From positions 1 to 41,049 of the forward strand of contig CAITZM010000158.1 of NCBI GenBank assembly GCA_903896925.1: a stretch of 41,049 nt of DNA, written 5' to 3'. Made by a program: the position numbers and the translations under genes. Origin of the DNA: an uncultured Lentisphaerota bacterium (GTDB lineage Bacteria > Verrucomicrobiota > Kiritimatiellia > CAIQIC01). A model generated the notes under the pieces. That model saw nothing but the letters and a program-made list of their open reading frames with translations. It made no database searches and was not told the origin of the DNA. Of the stretch, positions 31,857 through 40,666 are shown piece by piece; the stretch's first letter is position 1; every line of letters begins with the position of its first letter.

Positions 31857-32993
31857 TCATCGCCCCGGTTCCGCTGTACCCAAAACGTTGCTGGCGAATA
31901 ATTCGTCGGCAAGTTGTTTGTAGCCGCAGGCGAGCGGGTGGCTCGCGTCGGCATAGGCCTCGCTCGGCAGCAAGGCCGGCGCGATGCAGGCGATGTGGTC
32001 GCCGCGCAGTGACGCGATCACCCCGGCTTTGAGTTGGGCGAAACGCTCGCGGCTGCCGGCGGTGAGCATATGCTCATTGAAGGGTGCCAGCAGAACGATG
32101 ACCCTATTTTCGCGCCGCTGGAGGATGTCGACGGCTCGGCGGAACGAGCGCCATTGGAAAGAGTAGTCCAGCGCCACCCAAGGGAAATCCTGCGGCGCGA
32201 TGCCTTGTTGCGTCCACGGCTCGGCCTTGTGGCGCAGTTTGCCGCCGGTGGCCGGCAGCGTCAGCGTGATCGCCTGCAGCGGATTGGCATACGGATGCTC
32301 CAGCGTCCATTCGGGGATCGTCGAACGCCCGAAATAAACCTGCTGCACATGCCGCGTCCAGGCGTTGAAGGCGCTGTTGCGGTCCACCACGTTGCCAAGC
32401 CGCGTTGAAACGTCGGCCCGGTAGCACGGGATGTGCGGGTAAAATTGCGGCACCAGGGCCGGGTGGTTGAAATCGAATTCCTTCTGCTCCTGCAGATCGT
32501 GCTGCGGCGAACTCATCCAGAGCAGGTTGCACTCAAGCAGGATGGTTTTGCCACGGAGGCCGGACGCGAAATGCTCGACGAGCCCCGCGAGCGCGGCGGG
32601 ATGTGCGCCGTCGAGCCCGAGATTGGCGAACCGCTCGCGGCCGGCGCGCTCGTTGAGGTAGTGCGTCAGCGTCTGTTCGCGCTTGACGTATTGCCCCCAC
32701 ACGACGGAGTCGCCGACGACCAGCACGTCGCTCTGCGCGGTCGCGGCGCGCGTGCAGCGCTCGTAGAGCCAGTAGTCGTTGCTCAGCTCGAAGGGCATCC
32801 GGTAATCGGCGGCGAACGAAAGCTGTTCCAGCCGCGGCCAGAGCGCGGGCACGGCCATGCCCAGCACCACGGCCAGCGCCGCGAGGGCCAGCCATTGGCG
32901 CGCGGAAAGCTGCAGCGTGTTAGAGGCGTCGTGCGCGCGGATGCCGCGCGTCGTCTCCGGTCGCCCCTTGTCGAATGTCAGCTGTTCCTTCAT
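31857..32993 (-). CDS. Membrane-anchored SGNH/GDSL-type protein (AlgX/AlgJ- or DltD-like partner)
   Basis: 378 residues with one N-terminal membrane helix (WLALAALAVVLGMAVPALW). The extracytoplasmic part has the SGNH block I motif VLVVGDSVVWGQY (nucleophilic Ser) and a C-terminal DASHP that fits the Asp-x-x-His of block V. Proteins of this kind work with an MBOAT acyltransferase to move acyl groups, usually acetyl, onto exported glycans. The start at 32993 follows the MBOAT stop by two bases. The frame stays open upstream through the MBOAT gene, but that is only overlap of reading frames. Confidence 0.82.
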   Translation of the reverse strand: MKEQLTFDKGRPETTRGIRAHDASNTLQLSARQWLALAALAVVLGMAVPALWPRLEQLSFAADYRMPFELSNDYWLYERCTRAATAQSDVLVVGDSVVWGQYVKREQTLTHYLNERAGRERFANLGLDGAHPAALAGLVEHFASGLRGKTILLECNLLWMSSPQHDLQEQKEFDFNHPALVPQFYPHIPCYRADVSTRLGNVVDRNSAFNAWTRHVQQVYFGRSTIPEWTLEHPYANPLQAITLTLPATGGKLRHKAEPWTQQGIAPQDFPWVALDYSFQWRSFRRAVDILQRRENRVIVLLAPFNEHMLTAGSRERFAQLKAGVIASLRGDHIACIAPALLPSEAYADASHPLACGYKQLADELFASNVLGTAEPGR

Positions 32994-32995
32994 GG

Positions 32996-34450
32996 CTAAA
33001 ACTGAAAGTAGATGAACGCCTGCGAGCCGCGCTGGGCGATGACGGCGATGTAGGCCAGCATCGCCGCGGCCAGGCCGAAGCGCACCGGCGCCAGCGCCAG
33101 GACGTTGCGCAGGCGCGCTTCGTCGGCGAAGGCGAGCTGGTAAATCCAGACGGAAAGGATCAGGACGCCCATCAGCAGAGGAAATTGCGGGTCCGTCCAG
33201 CCCGCCGTGCAGATGCGCGTCACGATGGTCCACGCGTCGGGCAGCGTTGGCGCGCGGAAGAAGATCCACGCGAAGGACACGAAGGCGAAGACGCCCAGCT
33301 GCTTGGCGAGCTTCGGCACGCGGTCGCGGTACCAGGGGGCTTCCTCGAGCTCGCGGGTGACGACTCGGCCGATGGCGTGCAGCGCGCCCCAGATGACGAA
33401 CGTCCACGCCGCGCCGTGCCACACGCCGGACAGCACCATGGTCAGCAACATGTTGCGGTAGGTCAGCCATTTGCCGTGCCGGTTGCCGCCGAGCGGGAAG
33501 TAGACGTAGTCCTTGAACCAGGTCGAAAGGCTGATGTGCCAGCGCGCCCAGAAATCGCCGAGGCCGGTCGCGGCGTACGGGTTGTTGAAGTTCAGCATCA
33601 GGCGGAAGCCCATCATCATCGCGAGGCCGCGCGCCATGTCGGTGTAGCCGCTGAAATCGAAATAGATCTGCCAGCCGAAGGCGACGGTCGCGAGGATCAG
33701 CGCGGGCGCGCCGGCCGTGTCGGGCGCGCCATACACCTTGTCCACGTACAGCGCGAGGTAGTCGGCCAGCGCAACCTTTTTGAAGAAGCCGACGAGGAAA
33801 TGTGACAGCCCCTCGGTGACGTCGGCGCGCGTGATCTGCGGCGCGCGCTGCAGTTGCGGCAACAGGTTTCGTGCGCGCTCGATCGGGCCCGCGACGAGCT
33901 GCGGGAAGAACGAGACGAAGCATAGGAAGCGGACGAAGCTGCGCTCGGTTTCCACCGTGCCGCGATACGCGTCGATCGTGTAGCTCATGGACTGGAAGGT
34001 GTGGAACGAAATGCCGATGGGCAGCAGCACGTGCACGAACAGGCTGCTGTCCGGCAGGCCCAGCGCGTGCAGCATCGCATTCGGATAGGTGACCGGGTCG
34101 GGCAGGAGGAACGTCGTGCCGAGATGCTTGAATAGCGCATTCAGGTTGTCGGTGAAGAAATAGGCGTATTTGAAGAAGCCGAGGAAGCCGAAATTGCTGA
34201 CGAGGCTCGTGACCAGCCAGGCCTTTTTCGCACGCCGGGTCTGGCTGCGCTCCATGAGCAGCACCATCCAGAAATCGATTGCCGACGTGCCGAACAGCAA
34301 CAGCAGGTAATACGGGTTCCACCAGCCGTAGAAAAAGTACGAGGCCAGCATCAGCCACAGGTTCATCGCCTTGTTGTGTTTCCGCAGCGGCAGATACACC
34401 GCGTAAACCACCGCGAAGAAAAAGAAAAATATCCAGGTATGGAAGAGCAT
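32996..34450 (-). CDS. MBOAT family O-acyltransferase (AlgI-like)
   Basis: 484 residues, about ten or more membrane segments. Family motifs are visible: GISFHTFQSMSYTIDAYRG, FFPQLVAGPIERA, GDFWARWHISLSTWFKDYVY, and the catalytic histidine region VLSGVWHGAAWTFVIWG. MBOAT proteins of the AlgI/PatA/DltB group pass acyl groups across the membrane to a polysaccharide or peptidoglycan. The adjacent SGNH gene is its likely partner. Which glycan is acylated cannot be told from the window. Confidence 0.92.
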   Translation of the reverse strand: MLFHTWIFFFFFAVVYAVYLPLRKHNKAMNLWLMLASYFFYGWWNPYYLLLLFGTSAIDFWMVLLMERSQTRRAKKAWLVTSLVSNFGFLGFFKYAYFFTDNLNALFKHLGTTFLLPDPVTYPNAMLHALGLPDSSLFVHVLLPIGISFHTFQSMSYTIDAYRGTVETERSFVRFLCFVSFFPQLVAGPIERARNLLPQLQRAPQITRADVTEGLSHFLVGFFKKVALADYLALYVDKVYGAPDTAGAPALILATVAFGWQIYFDFSGYTDMARGLAMMMGFRLMLNFNNPYAATGLGDFWARWHISLSTWFKDYVYFPLGGNRHGKWLTYRNMLLTMVLSGVWHGAAWTFVIWGALHAIGRVVTRELEEAPWYRDRVPKLAKQLGVFAFVSFAWIFFRAPTLPDAWTIVTRICTAGWTDPQFPLLMGVLILSVWIYQLAFADEARLRNVLALAPVRFGLAAAMLAYIAVIAQRGSQAFIYFQF

Positions 34451-34529
34451 GGCTAAGCCGCTTCGCGAAAAACCGGAACCCGAAGCCCGAAATCCGAACT
34501 AATTCCGACATTACCATTCATTGGAGGTT

Positions 34530-36596
34530 TTATTGTTTTGCTGCGGTGAATTTGTAGAGCAGAACGCCGTGCCCCGGAATAACCAGCGGCAGGGAATCCT
34601 TCGCCGTATTCACCGTGGCTACGTTCTGCTGCCTCCACAGATCACGGACAATTTGTTTACCGGACAGGTGCAGTTTGGTGAAAGCGGTGAATTCCAATTT
34701 CACCGGTTCTGTGCCGAGGTTGAAGAAGGCGACCGCGCGTCCGCCATCGGCCAGTTCCTTTTCATACACGCGCAGATCGGCGACCCGGTCGCCAATCTCG
34801 CTGACCTTGATCACGCACGTCGCCTGTTTGCCGAGTTCGTCCTGATCAACGGCCAGCACCTCGTCATTCGCCAAGAGATTCAAGGTAAACGCATCCAACT
34901 TGGTCATGTCGCAGCCGATCAGCAAGGGTGCGGCGAGCATGCACCAGAGGCTGATGTGCGTGTATTGCTCATCCGCGCTGAGACTTGTCGGATGTGGTTT
35001 GCCCCAGCCAACCCAGCCGACGATGAGCATGTCGGGGTCAGTCCAGTTGCCCGGCTTGGCGTACGGTGCGGCCTTGTCTTGATAGAAGCCGATCTCCTTG
35101 ATGCTGCGCCATGAGTCATTGACATCACCGGTAGTGCGCCAGCAACTGCCCTTGACTGCACCTCCCCATTTCCATACGTCGCTTGCACCGTATTGGCAGA
35201 GGCTGAAAACGATATCGCGCTTCTGGTCGCGCAGAAGGCCTCCCATCACCTTGAAGGGATATATCGCAAAGTCGTCATTCTTGGAGTTTTTCCGGACCGG
35301 GACGTTCAGCGGGTTCGCGGTGGTCCCAGCTGCGATGTCGCCATAGCTGCACCAGTCATACTTCAAATAGTCGAAGCCCCACCTGGCGTAGGTTTGCGCA
35401 TCCTGTTCCTCGTGCAGCCAGCTCCCGGCGCATCCGCCGCACGTCGTCGGTCCAGGCGAGGAGTATAAACCGATTTTCAGGCCGCGGTCGTGAACGTAAT
35501 CAGCCAGACCCTTCATGTCGGGGAACCGGGCATTTGAGACGATGAAACCCTTTTCGTCCCGCAACGGCTTCACCAGATCCTGCACGTCCTTGTCAGTCGT
35601 CGGGATGTGGTTTTCCCAAAAGTCGTCGATATTGATATAGGTCCAGCCGTGGTTAATGAGGCCGCTCTCGACCATAGCATCCGCCGCACTTTTCACCCTA
35701 TCGGCGGAAACCATGTGTGCGAAGCAGTTCCAGCTGTTCCACCCCATGGGCGGCGTCAGCGCAAGGGTGTCGCCGCAGACAATGCGGAATTTCTTCTCTG
35801 CGTAACCGAGCGAGTTTTTTGCACCGAGCGTGACGATGAATTCACCCTTGGATGGCAGTGTTCCCGTGATGTGGCCGGTCTTTTTGTCCACCTTCAGGCC
35901 GTTCGGAAGATTCGCTGCGGAAAACTCCATCGGCCGGTCGCCGGTTGCCGGAATGGTGAATAAGAACGGCGAACCGGGGCGCACACCAAACACATTCGCG
36001 CCGTTGATGCGCGGCGTGGGCGGGGCAGCGGGCGTTAAAATATAGGGTGCGACCGGCGCGGGGTCGGGTTCCCGGCCAGTTTTAAAAGTTTTGGCAGCTG
36101 TCGTCAGAAATTTCGCGTCGGCCCAGTCGGAGAAGTCGTCATTGTTGCCGTCGTCGGCATCGCCGACTTTCAGCAGTAGCTGCTTGACTCCGGCGACGCT
36201 AACTTCGAAAGCCTTTGCCGCCTCGTTGGCGTGCATCACGCCGCTGCGCCAAAGGCGTTTGCCGTCGCCGATAACGAAGAACTCGACGCTTGCCCTGGCC
36301 GAGCCGCGCTTGCAGTCATCCACCCCCACCTGGGCGGAAAAGGTCGTGGCCTCGCCGTTCAGATGGATATTCAGAGCGCTCTCCGCGACCGTGCCGACGC
36401 CGCGTTCAAATCTTTTCGCGCTGATGGTCAGAGGCTTGCCGTCCTTTGAGTTCTTGGCCGCGCATTTGTTTTTTTGGGCTTTCCCCCAGCCTTGTACGAT
36501 AGGGGCTAAGCTCAGATCGTCAAGCCAGACGGTTTCGGCGGACACGACGGAGGGGAGCAATCCGCCCAGAAGAAGGATTATGCTGATGTGTTTCAT
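34530..36596 (-). CDS. GH27 alpha-galactosidase with NPCBM and Ig-like domains
   Basis: 688 residues: signal peptide (1-20), an NPCBM carbohydrate-binding domain (about 21-170, with FERGVGTVAESALNIHL), an Ig-like putative domain (about 195-272, NLPNGLKVDKKTGHITGTLP), and a GH27 barrel (about 278-590). The nucleophile is D414 in YLKYDWC and the acid/base is D491 in CWRTTGDVND, both in the usual places. TPPMGWNSWNCF begins the catalytic domain. It removes terminal alpha-galactose (or arabinopyranose) by a retaining mechanism. A TTCCAA palindrome sits 71 bases upstream on this strand. The enzyme is complete. Confidence 0.93.
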   Translation of the reverse strand: MKHISIILLLGGLLPSVVSAETVWLDDLSLAPIVQGWGKAQKNKCAAKNSKDGKPLTISAKRFERGVGTVAESALNIHLNGEATTFSAQVGVDDCKRGSARASVEFFVIGDGKRLWRSGVMHANEAAKAFEVSVAGVKQLLLKVGDADDGNNDDFSDWADAKFLTTAAKTFKTGREPDPAPVAPYILTPAAPPTPRINGANVFGVRPGSPFLFTIPATGDRPMEFSAANLPNGLKVDKKTGHITGTLPSKGEFIVTLGAKNSLGYAEKKFRIVCGDTLALTPPMGWNSWNCFAHMVSADRVKSAADAMVESGLINHGWTYINIDDFWENHIPTTDKDVQDLVKPLRDEKGFIVSNARFPDMKGLADYVHDRGLKIGLYSSPGPTTCGGCAGSWLHEEQDAQTYARWGFDYLKYDWCSYGDIAAGTTANPLNVPVRKNSKNDDFAIYPFKVMGGLLRDQKRDIVFSLCQYGASDVWKWGGAVKGSCWRTTGDVNDSWRSIKEIGFYQDKAAPYAKPGNWTDPDMLIVGWVGWGKPHPTSLSADEQYTHISLWCMLAAPLLIGCDMTKLDAFTLNLLANDEVLAVDQDELGKQATCVIKVSEIGDRVADLRVYEKELADGGRAVAFFNLGTEPVKLEFTAFTKLHLSGKQIVRDLWRQQNVATVNTAKDSLPLVIPGHGVLLYKFTAAKQ

Positions 36597-36658
36597 CGGT
36601 GTTCTGCTCGTTTTCGTTTGATTCGTCAGTTACAAGCCGGGAAGTCAGGCACTGCGAT

Positions 36659-36675
36659 TTTCCAATGGTTGGAAA
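36659..36675. repeat. TTTCCAA-TGG-TTGGAAA palindrome
   Basis: Perfect 7-base arms around TGG, about 71 bases before the GH27 start on the minus strand and downstream of the SUMF1 gene. Same family as the plus-strand copies. Confidence 0.75.
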
Positions 36676-36709
36676 TTATTGCCGCGGAGTTTACCAAACA
36701 GTGGAAAGC

Positions 36710-37537
36710 TCATTTGGCGTCCGCCTTTCGAACGCAGCGGAACCCAATGGCGTCGCGGTGCAGGCAGGCGTCGGAGAAGCCGGGGTTCTCGCCGGCGCGC
36801 ACGAAGATGCGCGCGGCCTCCGTGCTGGAGTTCCACGCGCCGCCGCGGATGCAATAGAGTTTGCCTGTCGCCGGGCCGCGCGGGTTTTTGTCGGAGCTTT
36901 TCGCGTAGGCGTCCGCGGCGTAGCCGTCGTTGCACCATTCCGCCACGTTGCCGTGCATGTCGAACAGGCCCCACGCATTCGGTTTCTTCTGCGCGACGGG
37001 ATGCGTCTTTTTCTGTGCGTTGCCCGCGAACCACGCATGGGCGGCGAGCTGGCGCGCGTCGCCGCCGAACGCGTATTCCGCCTCGCTGCCGGCGCGCGCG
37101 GCATATTCCCATTCCGCCTCCGTCGGCAGACGGTAGCCGTTCTTGCCGAAGTCGCACGCGCCGGTGTCCTCGTCGTAGCACGGCTCCAGCTTCCCGGCCT
37201 TCGAGCGCGCGTTGCAGAAGCGCGCCGCCTGCGCCCACGTCACCTGTTCCGCCGGAAGTTTATCGCCCTCGAAATGCGATGGATTGGAAAGCTGCAGCTT
37301 GTCGAACTGCCCCTGCGTCACCTCGGTGCGATCCATCCAGAAGGCATCCACGAAAACTTTGTGCGGCGGCCTGGCGTCGTCATCGCCATGGACGCTGCCC
37401 ATCGTGAACGAGCCCGCGGGGATCAAGGCCATCTCCGCGCCGCCGGCTGTCGCCGTGACGCGGGGCTTGTCCTGATCGGCGGCGAAAGTGGCCGACATGG
37501 CGAGCAAAAGAAATGTGATTGTTGGGGCTAATCTCAT
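36710..37537 (-). CDS. Secreted SUMF1/FGE-sulfatase-domain protein
   Basis: 275 residues. Signal peptide (LAPTITFLLLAMSATFAA), then a SUMF1-type domain: EMALIPAGSFTMGS, FWMDRTEVTQGQFDKL, YRLPTEAEWEYAARAG, WGLFDMHGNVAEWCNDGY, and the end GFRCV. The fold is that of formylglycine-generating enzymes, but I do not see the paired Cys-x4-Cys of genuine FGE in the C-terminal region (AWNSSTEAARIFVR lies there), so it is more likely a non-catalytic or lectin-like relative. No sulfatase is encoded in the window. The ATG at 37537 is 7 bases after the stop of the propeller gene, so the two are probably one operon. Confidence 0.85.
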   Translation of the reverse strand: MRLAPTITFLLLAMSATFAADQDKPRVTATAGGAEMALIPAGSFTMGSVHGDDDARPPHKVFVDAFWMDRTEVTQGQFDKLQLSNPSHFEGDKLPAEQVTWAQAARFCNARSKAGKLEPCYDEDTGACDFGKNGYRLPTEAEWEYAARAGSEAEYAFGGDARQLAAHAWFAGNAQKKTHPVAQKKPNAWGLFDMHGNVAEWCNDGYAADAYAKSSDKNPRGPATGKLYCIRGGAWNSSTEAARIFVRAGENPGFSDACLHRDAIGFRCVRKADAK

Positions 37538-37544
37538 CGCGCGC

Positions 37545-38603
37545 TCACCACTTGAACAGCCGGAAGAACCATTCGCATCTGGAAGGCTTGACGTACTGCC
37601 AGTCGGGTTCCTTGTTGGAGTTGCCGTCGAAGGTGATCTGCACCCAGCGATTGGTCGCGTGCGCATCCGCGATGCAGGTGTTCCAGCCCGTCGCCTCGAC
37701 GCCGGGGAATTCGGGCAGCAGTCCCTTGAGGTTTTTCCCCTCGTGTTTCGCGCCGCGGCTGAAGGCGATGTAGCGCGCCTCCGGCGACCAGTCGCAGTGA
37801 TAGGTTTCCATGGGCTTCTTGCTTTCGATGGTGTTGCGGCGGTTCCTGACCTTCGGCGGCGGGGCGGAAAGGTCGAGATCGGCGATGCCGACATCAAAAT
37901 CGCCGTTGCCCCATGCGATGCGTTTGTCGCCGAAGCTCACGTCGGGCCGGCAGCCGCTGCAGTGCAGATCGAAGAGGCCCTCGCCCTGGGCCTCGACCGC
38001 GATGATGTTGTGCGAAAAGCCCATGCCGCCATGCACGACGGCGATGAACCATTGGCCGTCGGCCGACCAGTTCAGGCAGTAGAGATGTTTGATTTTCTTG
38101 TTCGGATGCTCGCGTGTCTGGCCGCTGGCCAGATCGTAGATAAAAATGCCGCGCGATGCGAAATCGGTGAGCGAATATTTATCGAACTCGCCCTTAAGGT
38201 AGGCGATCTGTTTGCTGTCGGCGCGCCAGCATGGGTCGCGCGCATTGTCGGCGATCTTCCGGCGCGCGCTGCCGTCGGCGTTCATCACGTACAGATTCCG
38301 CGCCCGCTGGTCGCCCGCACCCTCGTCCACCTCGAAGCAGATCAACGCGCCGTCCGGCGACGCCTTCGGGTAAAGTTCATCAATATCCGGCGTTTTCGAC
38401 AGATTCTCCGGGTGCGAGCCGTCGGCGTTCATCCGGTACAGCTCCCAGTGCCCGTTGCGTTTGGTCTCGATCAGGATCTTGTGCGGGTAATTTTTCAGTT
38501 CCGCCAGCAGGTCCGGCGAGGCGCCCGCGGGCTGCTCCTGTTGCGCCTGAGCGCACAGCGCAACGCATGCCACCAGCGCCAGTCCGCGAAAAGATATGCT
38601 CAT
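37545..38603 (-). CDS. Secreted TolB/PD40-type beta-propeller protein
   Basis: 352 residues with a signal peptide (FRGLALVACVALCAQAQ). Repeated blades carry the PD40/TolB-like pattern: GHWELYRMNADGSHPENLSK, ELYPKASPDGALICF, RNLYVMNADGSARRKIADN, DPCWRADSKQIAYL and DWSPEARYIAFS. It is likely a binding or sensing protein in the cell envelope; no catalytic motif is clear. GGAG, 7 bases before the ATG at 38603 on the minus strand, sets the start. Confidence 0.82.
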   Translation of the reverse strand: MSISFRGLALVACVALCAQAQQEQPAGASPDLLAELKNYPHKILIETKRNGHWELYRMNADGSHPENLSKTPDIDELYPKASPDGALICFEVDEGAGDQRARNLYVMNADGSARRKIADNARDPCWRADSKQIAYLKGEFDKYSLTDFASRGIFIYDLASGQTREHPNKKIKHLYCLNWSADGQWFIAVVHGGMGFSHNIIAVEAQGEGLFDLHCSGCRPDVSFGDKRIAWGNGDFDVGIADLDLSAPPPKVRNRRNTIESKKPMETYHCDWSPEARYIAFSRGAKHEGKNLKGLLPEFPGVEATGWNTCIADAHATNRWVQITFDGNSNKEPDWQYVKPSRCEWFFRLFKW

Positions 38604-38692
38604 ACCGCTTCTCCGCCCGTCGTTATGTCTGCTGCCGCGTGATTTGCGTGGGATGCTACGTGCGTGAAAATGTGGTGTCAATGGTTTCCGGC

Positions 38693-40666
38693 CTAGGGTT
38701 TGAGCGGCGCGATCTGCACCTGCCGGAGTTCGACGCCGTCGGTGCGGAAGAGCAACTGCTTCACGGTCAGTTCCTGACGATACGAAAGCAGCGTGCGGTG
38801 TCCCGCAATTTCGGCGTCGATCAGGGATCCGCCGAACTTCTCGCTGCCCTTGACGCACACGCGGACCGTGAAAGGTTGTTCAACGCCGCTGAGTTGCTCG
38901 ATGGCGTAATTCCCGGCGTGTTGCGGCGCGCCGCCTTCGCGCAGGGATTTCTGCCGGCCCGCGAAGCTGCTCAAGGAACCCGGCCCGAACTGCGCCCGCA
39001 GGGCAGCCAGATCGAGCTGCAGTTCACAGGCGGCCGCCTCGCCGTGCTCGGGCAGGAAGGTGATGCCGAGCTTGCCTTGCTTCGCCACGGAAGGCTGGAC
39101 GGTGAAGGTCAGCATGAAGGTTTTGCTGCCGGTCGCGTAGGCTTTTGAACCCGAAAGATTCGTCGCGAGGGCCTTGGGCGTGTCGGTCCCCGGCGTCACT
39201 TCCGGCATCCACTTCGAGCCGATGCGGCCGTCGGGGGACTGCACCAGTTCGCGGATGACCAGCGGGCCGCCCCAGCCGCGGATGGGAAGCCACGCCGCCA
39301 TCAGGAAGCGGCCGCCCGGGAGCTCGGTGATCGCGGGCACGTTCGAGCCGTCGTAGAAATCGAGCCCCTGGCGGACTTGATCGGCATATGCGGAGTCCGG
39401 CGCGCCTGAGGGTTTCGACCACAATCCGGTGAAGCCGCCGATGATGTAATCGAAGCTCCCCCAGCGGAAGATGAAGGTGCAATCGCCGCCGGGCGGAAAC
39501 CCTTCGTGAATGCAGTGCCAGCCGCTGTCGATCGAATCGGATTCCCAAATGCCTTTGGCGCCCGCGTTCGCGAGCATCCGCAGCTTGCCGCTGGGGTCGG
39601 TGTAGACACTCGGGTTCTGGCAGGGATGAAACATCACGCCTGTCTTTTTGAAGTGCGCGACGCCGTCGGCGCTGACGGCGTAGGTCGAGCCGGCGGGCAC
39701 GCCGGGTGTCGTGTCACGTCTGAAATCGCCGGTGCGGCCCTTCTTTTTCAGATAATCCCATTGCGCGGGCCAGGTGGTCTGGTCTTGGGGGTAAAGGCGC
39801 CCGGTGTGCAGGCCGTAGCTGATGCAAAACTTGCTGTTGAAGACAAACGGTGTGCCCGTGCCGATGCATTCCCATTGTTCGTCGAGCGGCGTCGCGGCCT
39901 CGTGCTCGGTCCACGTCTTGAAGTCGGTGGTCGAGAGGTGCTCGAAGTAGTGCGCCCCCTTGCCGAACTTGCTCTGGTGGTGACGGCGGTCATACAGGTA
40001 GAAAATGTGATAGCGGCCTTGTTGGAAAAACGTCACGACATCGCCGACCCAGCTGTTGTGTCCGGGCGGCGTCCAGTATTGAACGGGCGCGGAGCTGCTT
40101 TTCTGCGCCTCTTGTACCGGCTGGATCGCGGGGGCATAGAGCGCCGCCTGCTTGATGAACCCGCCCTCCAGCTTCCACGTGTTTTTCTCCGCCCAGCGCG
40201 GATAGCCAAACGGGAAATCGTTGTCGAGCAAGGCGCCGTCCACATACAGGGTCCAGCGCACGCCGGAAAAGTTGAGGACCACCTCGTGTTCGTCCGCGGG
40301 CTGCTTGAGCATGGCGAGCGGGATGCCGATGGTCATGTGCTGCCAGTCGGGATGCCCGGCTGAATGCAGTTGGAGGGTCGCTTCCAGCACCGGCACGGTG
40401 CCGTCGGGGAGTTTGAACGCAGGATAATTTTGACGTTTGCGGTCCTGCGGAGCGTGCTGGCGCAGCCGGACGTCGAGCACCTGCGGGATGGCGAGGATGG
40501 TTTGCTCTCCAGTGAAGGCTTTCAGGTCCACCGTGAATTTGAGGGTGAACCCGTTGGTGTTATCCGCGGGTGCCGGGAACTCAGCCTGCGGGGCCTGTGC
40601 GGTAAGCGTGCTCTGCGCGGGTTGCGCGGCGTTGAAGAGCCATAGCAGGGTCAATAATTCAATCAT
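38693..40666 (-). CDS. Secreted GH32-like five-bladed propeller protein
   Basis: 657 residues, N-terminal signal-like segment (MIELLTLLWLFNAAQPAQS). Residues about 30-180 look like a LamG-type domain (VVLNFSGVRWTLYVDGALLD). Residues about 195-480 resemble GH32: VQYWTPPGHNSWVGDVVTFF, GRYHIFYLYDRRHHQSKFGK, YFEHLSTTDFKTWTEHEAAT, WECIGTGTPFVF. The GDV near the start may correspond to the GH32 nucleophile Asp. A C-terminal beta-sandwich (LDLAALRAQFG, TLLSYRQELTVKQLLFRTDG) is typical of GH32. GGAGG 7 bases before the ATG supports this start. A short TTCCAA-type palindrome is 42 bases upstream. Fructan or another furanosyl substrate is possible. Confidence 0.82.
   Translation of the reverse strand: MIELLTLLWLFNAAQPAQSTLTAQAPQAEFPAPADNTNGFTLKFTVDLKAFTGEQTILAIPQVLDVRLRQHAPQDRKRQNYPAFKLPDGTVPVLEATLQLHSAGHPDWQHMTIGIPLAMLKQPADEHEVVLNFSGVRWTLYVDGALLDNDFPFGYPRWAEKNTWKLEGGFIKQAALYAPAIQPVQEAQKSSSAPVQYWTPPGHNSWVGDVVTFFQQGRYHIFYLYDRRHHQSKFGKGAHYFEHLSTTDFKTWTEHEAATPLDEQWECIGTGTPFVFNSKFCISYGLHTGRLYPQDQTTWPAQWDYLKKKGRTGDFRRDTTPGVPAGSTYAVSADGVAHFKKTGVMFHPCQNPSVYTDPSGKLRMLANAGAKGIWESDSIDSGWHCIHEGFPPGGDCTFIFRWGSFDYIIGGFTGLWSKPSGAPDSAYADQVRQGLDFYDGSNVPAITELPGGRFLMAAWLPIRGWGGPLVIRELVQSPDGRIGSKWMPEVTPGTDTPKALATNLSGSKAYATGSKTFMLTFTVQPSVAKQGKLGITFLPEHGEAAACELQLDLAALRAQFGPGSLSSFAGRQKSLREGGAPQHAGNYAIEQLSGVEQPFTVRVCVKGSEKFGGSLIDAEIAGHRTLLSYRQELTVKQLLFRTDGVELRQVQIAPLKP

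Noticed and set aside
31857..34517. 886-residue minus-strand frame as one fused protein
   Set aside because: The upstream part is an alternate frame of the MBOAT gene; the SGNH gene has its own ATG two bases after the MBOAT stop.
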